This document shows positions 6,796-15,283 of a stretch of 35,057 nucleotides of DNA, piece by piece. This stretch comes from a bacterium (GTDB taxonomy: Bacteria > Elusimicrobiota > Elusimicrobia > UBA1565 > UBA9628). The stretch lies in contig JAJZCM010000018.1 of NCBI GenBank assembly GCA_021846045.1, forward strand, positions 1 through 35,057. The letters run 5' to 3'. The notes beneath the pieces were generated by a model. It did no database searches and was not told the origin of the DNA. It saw nothing but the letters and a program-made list of their open reading frames with translations. Within the stretch, counting starts at the first letter, position 1. Each line of letters begins with the position of its first letter. A program made the position numbers and the translations under genes.

Positions 6796-8120
6796 GGATG
6801 AGATAAAGGTTGATTATGGCTCGTAACTGCGGGAATGGCGGCAGGGTCCTGACCTGACAAGGCTTCTTCTTTCATATGCTCGGCCAACAAATTCCAGCTG
6901 ACGAAATGCCCTCCCGCTGTCGGCCCTCCGGTCTCGGGATTATAATTTTCGTTCATCCCACCGCTATTTTTAAAATCTCGGATAAGAAAAGCCTCCGTTT
7001 TCTCGGCCAAATCAAGGGCCTCTTTTTTATAGCCGTAATTCAAAAGGCCGTGCATCATTAGGTAATTCGATAGAACCCACACAGGGCCCCGCCAATACCC
7101 GCTCCTAGGATCGTAGAGGACCTCGGTCTTGGCCAGACTTCTAACACCGTTGGGTGACCAAAATTCAGCCGGGTTGAGCAGGTGTTTACGGATCATTATG
7201 CGCGCTTCTTCGGGAGTCGCGATCTTGGTCCACAAGGGAATAAAATTCGTCCAGGTTTTGATCTTGATAAATTTTCCCGTTCGAGAATCGATGTTCCAAT
7301 AGGAGCCGTCCTCCTCGGACCACATCCGCTTACGAATCAATTTTTTTAATGCTGCCGCCTTGGACAAATACCGGGAAACGTCATCCTTACGACTGAGTTT
7401 GCTCGCCAGAAACGCCATCGCCAAATATTCGCGGTCAATGTAGCACGCTAAATCCACGCCCTCAGTGATTTGACTGGGATGATTGGACACCGCAGGGTTA
7501 TTATCGATTCCGCTCTCGACTCCGTTATACCAGACAAAAAGCCCGTCCGGCGCCCGGCGATTTTTTTCCCAAAAAGAAAGCATATCCTTGAGCTTGTGGT
7601 AGTAGGAGCGCCGAGGCTGAACGTCCGGGCGCTCGAAAATTTGTAGTTTTCTGTAATGGGGGTTGGCAGAAGGCGGAATATCGGAATCTTTCAGCCAACT
7701 AAAATTCCCCGACTCCAAGGAAGCGCGAACAGCCGCCTGCGCCATGAAGGGCTTCGACATTTCAGGAAGAGCCCACAACGCCTCGGGCGCGATTTCTCTT
7801 GGAGCATACCCCGTCCAATTGGCGAATTCATCCACGAAATATAAAAAATCCTTAACCGAGCCGATGACCGGGCCAGACACATGATCGTAACTGAGAGCCA
7901 CCGCCATAAAATACATGTCCCAGTCGAAAAGCTGAAAATACGGCCCATAGGGAACGATATACTCATGCTTTAAAATTCCACGCGGGCTTTTGACAATTTC
8001 ATTTTTGACTTGATATTTATCGAAGAAGAATTTTAAATCCTGCGGATTCTGCGCCGCCCGTGAAGAATACGCGGCCATTAGGAACAGCGAAATGATTATT
8101 TTTTCCATTTGATCGTGCAT
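6792..8120 (-). CDS. Secreted (alpha/alpha)6 glycoside hydrolase, GH63/trehalase-like
   Basis: 442 aa. Hallmarks of the GH63/GH37 and mannosylglycerate-hydrolase-like barrel are present: YFQLFDWDMYFMAVAL near residue 60, GYWRGPVWVLSNYLMMHGLL near 345, and MNENYNPETGGPTAGGHFVSW near 395, where the Glu of ENY is the likely catalytic base. The Asp of an earlier loop (ESGIDNNP) is a candidate acid. Residues 5-22 (MEKIIISLFLMAAYSSRA) look like a signal peptide, so the ATG at 8108 may be the true start. The 5' end overlaps the thioredoxin-fold gene by 13-25 bp and the 3' end overlaps gtrA by 4 bp. An alpha-glucoside or alpha-mannoside substrate is likely; which cannot be decided. Confidence 0.8.
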   Translation of the reverse strand: MHDQMEKIIISLFLMAAYSSRAAQNPQDLKFFFDKYQVKNEIVKSPRGILKHEYIVPYGPYFQLFDWDMYFMAVALSYDHVSGPVIGSVKDFLYFVDEFANWTGYAPREIAPEALWALPEMSKPFMAQAAVRASLESGNFSWLKDSDIPPSANPHYRKLQIFERPDVQPRRSYYHKLKDMLSFWEKNRRAPDGLFVWYNGVESGIDNNPAVSNHPSQITEGVDLACYIDREYLAMAFLASKLSRKDDVSRYLSKAAALKKLIRKRMWSEEDGSYWNIDSRTGKFIKIKTWTNFIPLWTKIATPEEARIMIRKHLLNPAEFWSPNGVRSLAKTEVLYDPRSGYWRGPVWVLSNYLMMHGLLNYGYKKEALDLAEKTEAFLIRDFKNSGGMNENYNPETGGPTAGGHFVSWNLLAEHMKEEALSGQDPAAIPAVTSHNQPLSHP

Positions 8121-8623
8121 CCAATGGCGTGAGTTTCCGGCAAGCGGACGGGCTTATCCGCCAATAAATCATCCAACCCGTCCCGCAAATAGCGTTTTTG
8201 AACCAAGGAAGGATTCTCCCAGTTATCGTCGATTTTTCCGGTATAAGCCAAGCGCCTTTCAGAATCAAAAACGAAAAGGTGCGGAGTATGAGTCGCATTG
8301 TAGGCATGAGCCGTTTTTTGATCTTGGTCATGCAGATACGGAAAGTTAAACCTCTTTTCCTTGGAGCGCTTGACCATTTCTTCAAAAGAGTCTTCTGGAT
8401 ACGCGACGGCATCATTCGAGCTGATCGCGACAAGGCGAACCTTTTGATTCTGATAGTCCCGCTGAATTTCGATCATTCGATCCTCATACGCCTTGACATA
8501 AGGACAATGGTTGCAGGAAAAAATAACGACCAAGGCCTTGGCCGCGGAAAAAGATGACAAGGAATAATTTTTTCCATCTACCCCTGGGAGGGAAAAATCT
8601 ACAGCTTTTTCTCCTAATTTCAT
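8096..8623 (-). CDS. Thioredoxin-fold AhpC/TSA-type protein
   Basis: 175 aa with the complete fold: KAVDFSLPGVDGKNYSL, then IFSCNHCPYVKAYEDRM with a CxxC pair at C37/C40, then the cis-Pro loop THTPHLFVFD and GKIDDNW. The CNHCPYVKAYE signature marks the subgroup usually annotated as thioredoxin family protein within AhpC/TSA. No signal peptide is seen, so a cytoplasmic thiol reductase or peroxidase is most likely. It starts 9 nt after the PAS gene and overlaps the glycosidase start. Confidence 0.85.
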   Translation of the reverse strand: MKLGEKAVDFSLPGVDGKNYSLSSFSAAKALVVIFSCNHCPYVKAYEDRMIEIQRDYQNQKVRLVAISSNDAVAYPEDSFEEMVKRSKEKRFNFPYLHDQDQKTAHAYNATHTPHLFVFDSERRLAYTGKIDDNWENPSLVQKRYLRDGLDDLLADKPVRLPETHAIGCTIKWKK

Positions 8624-8632
8624 TTGGCTCTC

Positions 8633-8998
8633 CTATCCTAACGGCGTAATATCTTGAAAGGTGATTGCCACGCCCATCAAGCGGGACTGCGAATCTTTTA
8701 AAACCATCGTCCCATAGCCGATCAGACGGCGTCGATTGCCGTGAAGCCAGTTGATTTCATGCCGCTTAATCGGACTGCGGGTCGCTAGAGTATCCAATAA
8801 AATTTTAGCGAAGTCAGGCGCGCCGATTAAGGCCTGCTCGACCGGCAAATCCAGGTTCAACCCCTCCGGGAGCTCTAAAATGCGGCGAGCCGCCGGATTT
8901 AAAATCATGATGCGCCTTTCCTCATCAATGGCGATAAAACCGCCCGTCAGATTTTCAAGAATCGCCGCCAAAAGCCTCGACTCAGGACTTTCTTGCAT
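8633..8998 (-). CDS. Stand-alone PAS-domain protein
   Basis: 121 aa, essentially one PAS fold: ILENLTGGFIAIDEERRIMILNPAA at residues 13-37, then LLGxP-like ILELPEGL, and a final beta strand LMGVAITFQDIT. It has no kinase, cyclase or DNA-binding domain, so it presumably acts through a partner. The start overlaps the amidase stop by 17 bp and the thioredoxin-fold gene follows after 9 nt, so it is cotranscribed. The ligand is unknown. Confidence 0.8.
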   Translation of the reverse strand: MQESPESRLLAAILENLTGGFIAIDEERRIMILNPAARRILELPEGLNLDLPVEQALIGAPDFAKILLDTLATRSPIKRHEINWLHGNRRRLIGYGTMVLKDSQSRLMGVAITFQDITPLG

Positions 8999-10922
8999 GA
9001 AGTTTTCTCCTTTTTCCGTGAATCTTGCGCTTTTTTCGTTTGCGCCTGGAAGCGACTTTCACTTTCGGCTTGGGATGGAAGTCCGAGGCCGCAAGCGCCG
9101 CCGTGTTTTTGAGAGGAGGCCTTGGCTTCAGGCGGTTAAAGAAAGACCTGATGCCGCCAACGATTGCGTTTGCAATTTTATTTTGAAAGGAGGGATTCAA
9201 AAGATCCGCTTCTTGAGCCGGGTCGCTTAAATAAGCTGATTCGGTCAAAATGGCCGGCATTTCCGTCATTCTCAAGACCAGATAATTCCCGTAGCGAGCT
9301 CCCTCATCGGGAAGAGGCAAGAACTTTTTATATTCCTTTTCAAGCGCGCGCGCCAAACCCAGGCTTTGAGGAAGATAGTAAAAGATCGAGAACCCATGCG
9401 CCGATTTAAACGGGTTCTCCCCGGGAGACAGCGTATTGTTGTGGATGCTGACAAAAACATCCGCCCGATTTTCCCACGCCAATTTCGGACGTTCGGCAAG
9501 CCCCACCTCCTCAGTATCGGTTTGGCGGCTTAAAATAACTTTCGCTCCATCTTTTTCCAGAATTTTCTGGACGCACTTGGCAATCGCAAGATTGACTTCC
9601 ATTTCTTCTGTTCCGAGTCCGCCGATGGCGCCGGGAGCCGAAGGCATATGCCCCGGGTCCAAAAAGATTGTGCGCCCTTGAAGAGAATTCGTGGCCGTGA
9701 CAGCCGGAGGGCGCCGCATTTCAATCACAAGAGAATTTCCTTCGTAAGAGGCATGGTACCCCCACAGATGTTGCCCGCGCCTTAAATGAATGGTCAGTTC
9801 GACCAAATCTTTCGCTCGTTGGCGAATACGGGCTTGGCTGACGAAAGAATCGTCCTGATAAACGATCCAATTGGTATGAATATGCGCATAATAGACGAAC
9901 ACTTTCAAGCGCGTCATATCCAAGGACTCTTCCATTTCAAAAGGGACCCGCTCAGACATAACGAGAACCACCTTCGCTCCATCCGCGGTCGAGGCCGGAG
10001 GCCGAGCGTCCCGAGCGCCCTTGGGGCTTTCATTGGCGCTTGGCGGCGTGGAACTTTTGACGATGACGCTGCCCGTTTCCGAGGAAGGAGGAGAGGAGTT
10101 AATCGGCAACAAATCGAGATGGCGGGTTTCAACCCATCCGGCTTGGTCTTGGCTCAAGGGAATATGGGTCCACGGGCCGATGGATTTCCCCACTCTCACC
10201 CGCGCGCCGGGTAAAAGAGTGAACATTTCCCCCGCGTCAGGCAAGGACTTCATCATCACGGGATACCGGCTTGTGACAAGCGCCACGCGCTCAAAATCGC
10301 CGATAAAGGAAACCTTCGCCTTCGTGTAAATTTTCCGGCCGCTCAAATAGAGCTCAATGGAAGAAGGCTTGAGAGAGTCCTTTTCCAATACCCGGTAAAA
10401 TCCTTGGTAGAGGCCGAGAGACGGATCGTATTCCAGCATCTTCACCCAGGAATGATGCGGAATTTTAAACCATGCCTTCCCACCGGGACTTCCCCGAAAT
10501 GCGACGCGCAATACATCTCCCGCGCGCAAAAACTCATTCGATTGAGGCATGACGCTTGCGGCATCAATCGCGACGGGGCGATTCGGCATCGGAGCAGGCG
10601 GCGACTGAATGACGATATTGCGGTCATAACTATAGCTGGCGCTTCCAACGCTTAAGGCCGCATGAAAAGTAAAAGTTCCGGCTTTGACCGGAAGCCAAGC
10701 GATAAAAGCGCCTGTTTTATAAACGGAAACGCTGGAACCGTTAATCTCAAAACGGCCTTTTGGGTTTGAGACAGAGCCCAAGACGAATTGATTGGGAGTA
10801 AAGGCGAAAGAATCGCCTTCACGCGGGAAAACGATCATGATCGGGACCGTGGACTGCCGAAGAGAGATGCTGGGCTGAGCAAACACCGGCAACGACAAGA
10901 ATAAAAAAGACAAAAATACCAT
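8982..10922 (-). CDS. Secreted N-acetylmuramoyl-L-alanine amidase (Amidase_3)
   Basis: 646 aa. A signal peptide (MVFLSFLFLSLPVFA) is followed by beta-rich regions including an Ig/filamin-like stretch (~20-105) and an SH3-like stretch (~210-275). Copy 3 of the coding repeat sits at ~292-312 as a linker. An AMIN-like region follows, then the catalytic domain at ~415-590: DPGH near 424, GTEEMEVNLAIA, SIHNN, and catalytic Glu in ILTESAYLSDP near 559, giving the expected zinc ligands. Such enzymes cut the amide between MurNAc and the stem peptide. An extremely basic tail (RRKRKKRKIHGKRRK) could bind wall or lipid phosphates. A TAAAAT box 6 nt before the ATG suggests a leaderless transcript in addition to readthrough from the DUF1015 gene. 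Confidence 0.92.
   Translation of the reverse strand: MVFLSFLFLSLPVFAQPSISLRQSTVPIMIVFPREGDSFAFTPNQFVLGSVSNPKGRFEINGSSVSVYKTGAFIAWLPVKAGTFTFHAALSVGSASYSYDRNIVIQSPPAPMPNRPVAIDAASVMPQSNEFLRAGDVLRVAFRGSPGGKAWFKIPHHSWVKMLEYDPSLGLYQGFYRVLEKDSLKPSSIELYLSGRKIYTKAKVSFIGDFERVALVTSRYPVMMKSLPDAGEMFTLLPGARVRVGKSIGPWTHIPLSQDQAGWVETRHLDLLPINSSPPSSETGSVIVKSSTPPSANESPKGARDARPPASTADGAKVVLVMSERVPFEMEESLDMTRLKVFVYYAHIHTNWIVYQDDSFVSQARIRQRAKDLVELTIHLRRGQHLWGYHASYEGNSLVIEMRRPPAVTATNSLQGRTIFLDPGHMPSAPGAIGGLGTEEMEVNLAIAKCVQKILEKDGAKVILSRQTDTEEVGLAERPKLAWENRADVFVSIHNNTLSPGENPFKSAHGFSIFYYLPQSLGLARALEKEYKKFLPLPDEGARYGNYLVLRMTEMPAILTESAYLSDPAQEADLLNPSFQNKIANAIVGGIRSFFNRLKPRPPLKNTAALAASDFHPKPKVKVASRRKRKKRKIHGKRRKLHARKS
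9986..10046 (-). repeat. In-frame coding repeat, copy 3 (in the amidase gene)
   Basis: Minus-strand 61-bp copy encoding PPSANESPKGARDARPPAST. It sits between the SH3-like and AMIN-like regions of the amidase, in the same reading frame as copies 1 and 2 in the gene at 3596-4528. Confidence 0.8.
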
Positions 10923-10928
10923 GATTGT

Positions 10929-10934
10929 ATTTTA
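10929..10934 (-). promoter_or_regulatory. -10 box before the amidase gene (leaderless start)
   Basis: TAAAAT on the minus strand lies exactly 6 nt before the amidase ATG in an AT-rich gap of 27 bp after the DUF1015 gene. No clear -35 and no Shine-Dalgarno are present. Confidence 0.5.
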
Positions 10935-10949
10935 CTATTAATCTAATTT

Positions 10950-12140
10950 CTAATTTTCAAAAGCATGAAATACAAATCCGCTTGAGACCTTCGGATAGAA
11001 ATAAGTCGATTTAGGAGGCAAAAGCCCCAAAACCCGAGCGGCTCGCCTAACATCGGGAATCGAAAATGATTTAACCAAAATGGCCGCCCCCCTCACGGAA
11101 TCCGCCTTTTTTTTAGCCTCAAGGGCATTATAACTGTAATGCATATCCTGGGGAGAAACTCCGGAGAGAATATTCCGGTTGAGCCACTCAGAAGTCAACC
11201 GGCTCTTGCAGCCGTCGCGGCTCTTGGGCGCCGCCAAAAAATAATTTCCGCTTTCATAAATTCCGAAGGCATAAGGATTGGACTCTTTCCCAAGCGCTCG
11301 TTCGAGAAAAGACAAACTTGAAACTTCATTTACATAACAAGAAGCTCTTGCTTCGCCCGCTATTTTTTTGGGCACAACGCGATGAGTCGGCAAAACCAAG
11401 AGCCCGGGATCGTCTTCCGCGCAAAAATAAGCGAGGATTTTTCCCGCTTCGGGATTTTCGCTATTTTTAAAATAATCGCAGGCCGCGCCGAGACGATGGT
11501 GGCCGTCGGCGACAAAAAGCGGCATTTTTTTCAGCGCCTGTTGGATTTCCGCAACTTGAAGCGGATCGTCAATTCGCCACAAACGGCAATCAGTATAGGG
11601 AAAAACCGGCAAACGTCCTTTTTGAAATTTTCTTTTTTTGACTAATTGACTGATGGCGCCCTCTACACGCCCCCGGGGATCCGGATAAACGGTAAAAATG
11701 GGGCTCAAATTCGCCTTGACCATTTGGAGGACCTTCAAGCGATCGGCGCGGGGAATGGGAAGAGTTTTTTCATGCGGAATGATTCGCGATAGATTTTTAG
11801 GGCTCAAACTGACCAGAGCTAAAAAGCCCAAGCGTCGTAAATTTTTCGCCCCATAGTTAAAACGTTCTTCCAAAATATAAATCGCGGCAGAATCGTCTTG
11901 AACAATAGTCCCGTCGTCTCGCCACAATTTCCAAAGCTCGGACGCTTCCTTGTACCCATCTTTTTTGACTCCCGCCGACAAGTCAAGATGAATGGAGTTA
12001 AATTTTTTAGCGCGCAAAATTTTTTCTTCTCTTTCACCGATCGCGTCATAAGGCGGGCAAAGAACCGCGCTCAAAGAAACCTGTTGGGGACAAAAGCGAA
12101 GTCCCTTAAACGGAAAAATATCGGGCATGTAATCCATCAT
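10950..12140 (-). CDS. DUF1015 family protein
   Basis: 396 aa, full length for DUF1015. Landmarks are FPFKGLRFCP and LCPPYDAIGEREE near the start, RIIPHEKT near 120, and VADGHHRLGAACDYF near 210. The family is widespread and uncharacterised; the conserved His/Asp cluster suggests an enzyme, but no reaction is established. It is cytoplasmic (no signal peptide) and is first in the run of genes to 5549. A TAAAAT box lies 5 nt before the first of two tandem ATGs. The protein ends in FVFHAFEN. Confidence 0.9.
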   Translation of the reverse strand: MMDYMPDIFPFKGLRFCPQQVSLSAVLCPPYDAIGEREEKILRAKKFNSIHLDLSAGVKKDGYKEASELWKLWRDDGTIVQDDSAAIYILEERFNYGAKNLRRLGFLALVSLSPKNLSRIIPHEKTLPIPRADRLKVLQMVKANLSPIFTVYPDPRGRVEGAISQLVKKRKFQKGRLPVFPYTDCRLWRIDDPLQVAEIQQALKKMPLFVADGHHRLGAACDYFKNSENPEAGKILAYFCAEDDPGLLVLPTHRVVPKKIAGEARASCYVNEVSSLSFLERALGKESNPYAFGIYESGNYFLAAPKSRDGCKSRLTSEWLNRNILSGVSPQDMHYSYNALEAKKKADSVRGAAILVKSFSIPDVRRAARVLGLLPPKSTYFYPKVSSGFVFHAFEN

Positions 12141-12145
12141 CGCCG

Positions 12146-12151
12146 ATTTTA
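12146..12151 (-). promoter_or_regulatory. -10 box before the DUF1015 gene
   Basis: TAAAAT on the minus strand, 5 nt before the first ATG and 8 nt before the second, so the transcript would begin at or beside the start codon. An inverted repeat CTGTC/GACAG lies just upstream (about 12158-12172), after the exporter operon's last stop. Confidence 0.45.
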
Positions 12152-12177
12152 GCCTCGACTGTCAAGAAGACAGGCGG

Positions 12178-13257
12178 CTAATTTAAAGTCCGCGATAAGC
12201 GCCTGACCGCAAGGGTCGTCACCGCCGTTCCAATCAAGGTGATTTTGGACAGATTCCACCAGAAAACATGGGAATCTCCGCCTTTGAGCATAATATTGAT
12301 TAGCATCGTGATGAAATAGCGCAAGGGGTTGATATAGCTGATCCACGCGATAACCTTGGGAATGTTGTCCAGTGGAAAGCCGATTCCGGAGAGCTGCATC
12401 TGAAGAAAAAGAATAATAAAGCCGATGACCATCGTCCCCTGTTGCGTCGGCGCCAAGGTGAAGACCCAAAACCCCACTTCCACCATCGTCGTGATAAAAG
12501 CAAGTCCCCCCAGAAACAGCATCCACAAGGGCCCGCGCTCCGGAACCCCAAAACCAAAAACCCCTCCCGCGACGCATAAAAAGAAAATGACCATGGTGAT
12601 TACGATAAACGGAATCGTTTTTCCCAAAACAATTTCCCATTTTTTTATGGGAGCCATCAAAAGCATTTCCATGGTTCCGAAATCAGTTTCGCGCGCAAAG
12701 GACATGCTGCTTAAAGGCACCGCCACCAAACACAAAATCATTCCGATGATGGAAGGAACCATGAAATAAGGGGTTTTAAGTTCCGGGTTATACAAGGTTT
12801 TGACGGAAAAGCTGAAAATAGGCTTGGGAATATGCGAAACTTCCGCGACAATCGACTCAAGATAAGTCTCTATAATTCTGGCGCGGGCGCCATTTGAGGC
12901 GTCAATCAGGACCTGAAGCCTTCCGTTTTTTTCTGCGATCGATTTTTGGAGGCCTTCCGGCGGCGCAACTAAAGCGACTTCCGCTTCCCCTGATTTGACC
13001 CATTGATAGGGATCGCGTCCGTGAACTTTCGCCGGAACAAACCAGCCGGAAGAATTGGCCCGGTCGACGACTTCTTCCAAAACCATGTCGGGTTTTCCGG
13101 AAACAGCTAGGCGAATGTTTCTGGTTTCCGTGCGGATAATGACCCCGAAGGTAATCAACTGAATCGCCGGCAATGGAATCATGAAAATCAGCATCCGCGG
13201 ATCGCGCAAATTTTGAGAGAATTCCTTCCGCAAAAAACCCCAAATTGTCTTGTTCAC
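12178..13257 (-). CDS. ABC-2 type permease, second exporter permease (YbhR-like)
   Basis: 359 aa of ABC-2 permease layout: an N-terminal membrane segment after FLRKEFSQNLRDPRMLIFMI, a ~140-residue extracytoplasmic domain, then five C-terminal segments. The conserved SMSFARETDFGTMEMLLMAPI motif sits between them, and INPLRYFI lies near the end. It pairs with the permease gene upstream, overlapping it by 4 bp (GTGA), to form the membrane channel of the exporter. The start is GTG. Substrates of this family range from drugs to polymers and lipids; nothing here decides between them. Confidence 0.9.
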   Translation of the reverse strand: MNKTIWGFLRKEFSQNLRDPRMLIFMIPLPAIQLITFGVIIRTETRNIRLAVSGKPDMVLEEVVDRANSSGWFVPAKVHGRDPYQWVKSGEAEVALVAPPEGLQKSIAEKNGRLQVLIDASNGARARIIETYLESIVAEVSHIPKPIFSFSVKTLYNPELKTPYFMVPSIIGMILCLVAVPLSSMSFARETDFGTMEMLLMAPIKKWEIVLGKTIPFIVITMVIFFLCVAGGVFGFGVPERGPLWMLFLGGLAFITTMVEVGFWVFTLAPTQQGTMVIGFIILFLQMQLSGIGFPLDNIPKVIAWISYINPLRYFITMLINIMLKGGDSHVFWWNLSKITLIGTAVTTLAVRRLSRTLN

Positions 13258-14378
13258 GGCTCGACATCCTTCTTAAAACTTTTAATGGAAATCATAACCG
13301 TAATCAAGGTCAAGACAATTAGAGCGAAAAATTCGATTTTAAGATCTTTAAAGCCGGCTCCCTTTAAAAATACTGGGCGCAAAATTTGCATGAACCAACG
13401 AACGGCGAAAATCCCGGTCAGATGGCGAAAAAAAGGAGTCATGTTTTGAACAGGGAAGATAAAGCCCGACATTAAAAGAGCGGGCAAAAGCCCGACATTC
13501 ATCCCGGTCTGGACCGCCAATTGCTGCTGCCGAGTCAAAACCGAAATGAGAAGCCCTTGAGCCAGCATCCCCGCCAGAAAAATGGCGGAAGAGATAAATA
13601 AAACCCAGTAACTTCCCCGCATGGGCACATGAAAAACAATGCGCGCCAAAATAAAAACAACCCAGACTTCAATCATTCCCAAAATGGCGTAGGGAGCGAT
13701 TTTTCCAAAAATTATTTCGGAGGGACGCAATGGGGTTGCAAGCAAAAGCTCCATTGATCCGCTCTCCCACTCGCGCGCCACCGTCATCGCGGTCAAAAGA
13801 GTCGCAACCAAGCCATTAATGACGGCGATAAGACCGGGAACAAAAAACCAGTAGTTGTTGAGCTCCGGGTTAAATAGATATCGGGGCTTTAAACGGATGG
13901 GCCATTTCCAATTTCCCCAGCGTGCATTAATTCTCTTGTTGGCGGCAAGCTGAACCCCCGAGAGATATCCGGCAACGATACCGGAAGTGAGATTGTCGGC
14001 TCCGTCTAGAATAATTTGGGCCTGAGTGGGCTTTCCCCCCTCGATTCTCCCCCCAAAATGAGGATTGATGATCAAAATAGCCTTGTCTTTTTCCTCATCC
14101 AAGCGTTTGAGCGGATGCGCCGTCAATGCCAGTTTCTCAGGATGGAAATAATCCGACCCATGAAAAACTTCCACGAGTTTTCTTGATACCGGCGTATTGT
14201 CCCCATCTACAATACCGATGTGCACGTCCCTGATGTCAAAATTGATGGTAAAACCGAAAAAAATCAAAAATGCGATCGGAAGACCCAAGGCTAGGGAAAG
14301 TGTATAAGGGTCTCGTTTGAGATGGCTGAATTCTTTTTTGGCAATCGACCAGGCACGGGAAAAGCTAATCCCCCTCAT
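13254..14378 (-). CDS. ABC-2 type permease, first exporter permease (YbhS-like)
   Basis: 374 aa with the same layout: AKKEFSHLKRDPYTLSLALGLPIAFLIFFGF at the N-terminus, an extracytoplasmic domain, and then TAMTVAREWESGSMELLLATPL followed by five membrane segments. It overlaps both the upstream ATPase and the downstream permease by 4 bp. The order adaptor, ATPase, ATPase, permease, permease matches the E. coli YbhGFSR and YhiI-type systems, except that YbhF is a single fused ATPase there. Confidence 0.9.
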   Translation of the reverse strand: MRGISFSRAWSIAKKEFSHLKRDPYTLSLALGLPIAFLIFFGFTINFDIRDVHIGIVDGDNTPVSRKLVEVFHGSDYFHPEKLALTAHPLKRLDEEKDKAILIINPHFGGRIEGGKPTQAQIILDGADNLTSGIVAGYLSGVQLAANKRINARWGNWKWPIRLKPRYLFNPELNNYWFFVPGLIAVINGLVATLLTAMTVAREWESGSMELLLATPLRPSEIIFGKIAPYAILGMIEVWVVFILARIVFHVPMRGSYWVLFISSAIFLAGMLAQGLLISVLTRQQQLAVQTGMNVGLLPALLMSGFIFPVQNMTPFFRHLTGIFAVRWFMQILRPVFLKGAGFKDLKIEFFALIVLTLITVMISIKSFKKDVEP

Positions 14379-15283
14379 GTCCGGGCCTCGACCATTTTAA
14401 TGAAGACATCTTCCAAGGAAGGGCTAATCACCCTTGCCTCGATGCCCACTTCTTCGGCAAAGCGCTTGACTTCCGTCCCGGCTTTGAGCTCAAAATGCCA
14501 ACGCAGTCCGTGAGGAGTCAAGTTAACCACGCCAGGATGATCTGACAGACGTTTTTCCAAAGCCGGATCATTTCCGACATCCGCCTCATACAGGGAATGC
14601 GGAAATGCGGCATCTTTGAGCCTTTGGGAAGAATCAAGCGCGACGATTTTCCCGGAACGCATGAGGCTGATGCGCCCGCAATGCTCGGCCTCATCCATGT
14701 AATGCGTCGTAATAAAAACGGTTTTCCCCTCGGAGGAGACCTTGCGAATCAAATCCCAAAACTTGACGCGGGCCGCGGGAGAGACGCCCGCAGTCGGCTC
14801 ATCCAAAAATAAAATCTCCGGCTCGTGAAGCATCGAAATCGCCAGCGCCAAGCGCTGTTTGACTCCGCTGGAGAGATTTTTAACCAAGGTCTTGGGTGAG
14901 GAGTCGAATTCAACATACTCAAAAAGCTCTTTTGCCCGGGCCGCGATCTTGGCGCTCACCATTTTCCTGAGGCTTCCAGCGAAATAAATATTTTCTTTTA
15001 CGTTCAAATCATTGTAAAGCGTGAACTTTTGAGACATATATCCCACCCGCGCCTTGATCGCGTCCATATCGCGCCCAGGATCGCACCCGGACACGGAAAT
15101 GATCCCCGAAGTTGGGCGAATTAGCCCGCAAAGAACGCGAATCGTCGTCGTCTTCCCCGCGCCGTTGGCTCCTAGAAAGCCAAATATTTCCCCACGCTTG
15201 ACTGCAAAAGAAACGTCATCGACCGCCGCGAAGTCCCCGAAGCGCACAACTAAATTCCGGACTTCCGCCGCGTAATCGTTCAT
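14375..15283 (-). CDS. ABC exporter ATPase, second subunit
   Basis: 302 aa. Walker A GANGAGKTT near residue 40, Q-loop in YMSQKFTLY, signature LSSGVKQRLALA (Ser for the usual Gly at the third position), Walker B EILFLDEP and H-loop FITTHYMDEAEH. A C-terminal extension of ~80 residues follows, typical of ABC-2 drug-export ATPases. It energises the two permeases, probably as a heterodimer with the ATPase encoded just upstream. It overlaps both neighbours by 4 bp. Confidence 0.93.
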   Translation of the reverse strand: MNDYAAEVRNLVVRFGDFAAVDDVSFAVKRGEIFGFLGANGAGKTTTIRVLCGLIRPTSGIISVSGCDPGRDMDAIKARVGYMSQKFTLYNDLNVKENIYFAGSLRKMVSAKIAARAKELFEYVEFDSSPKTLVKNLSSGVKQRLALAISMLHEPEILFLDEPTAGVSPAARVKFWDLIRKVSSEGKTVFITTHYMDEAEHCGRISLMRSGKIVALDSSQRLKDAAFPHSLYEADVGNDPALEKRLSDHPGVVNLTPHGLRWHFELKAGTEVKRFAEEVGIEARVISPSLEDVFIKMVEART

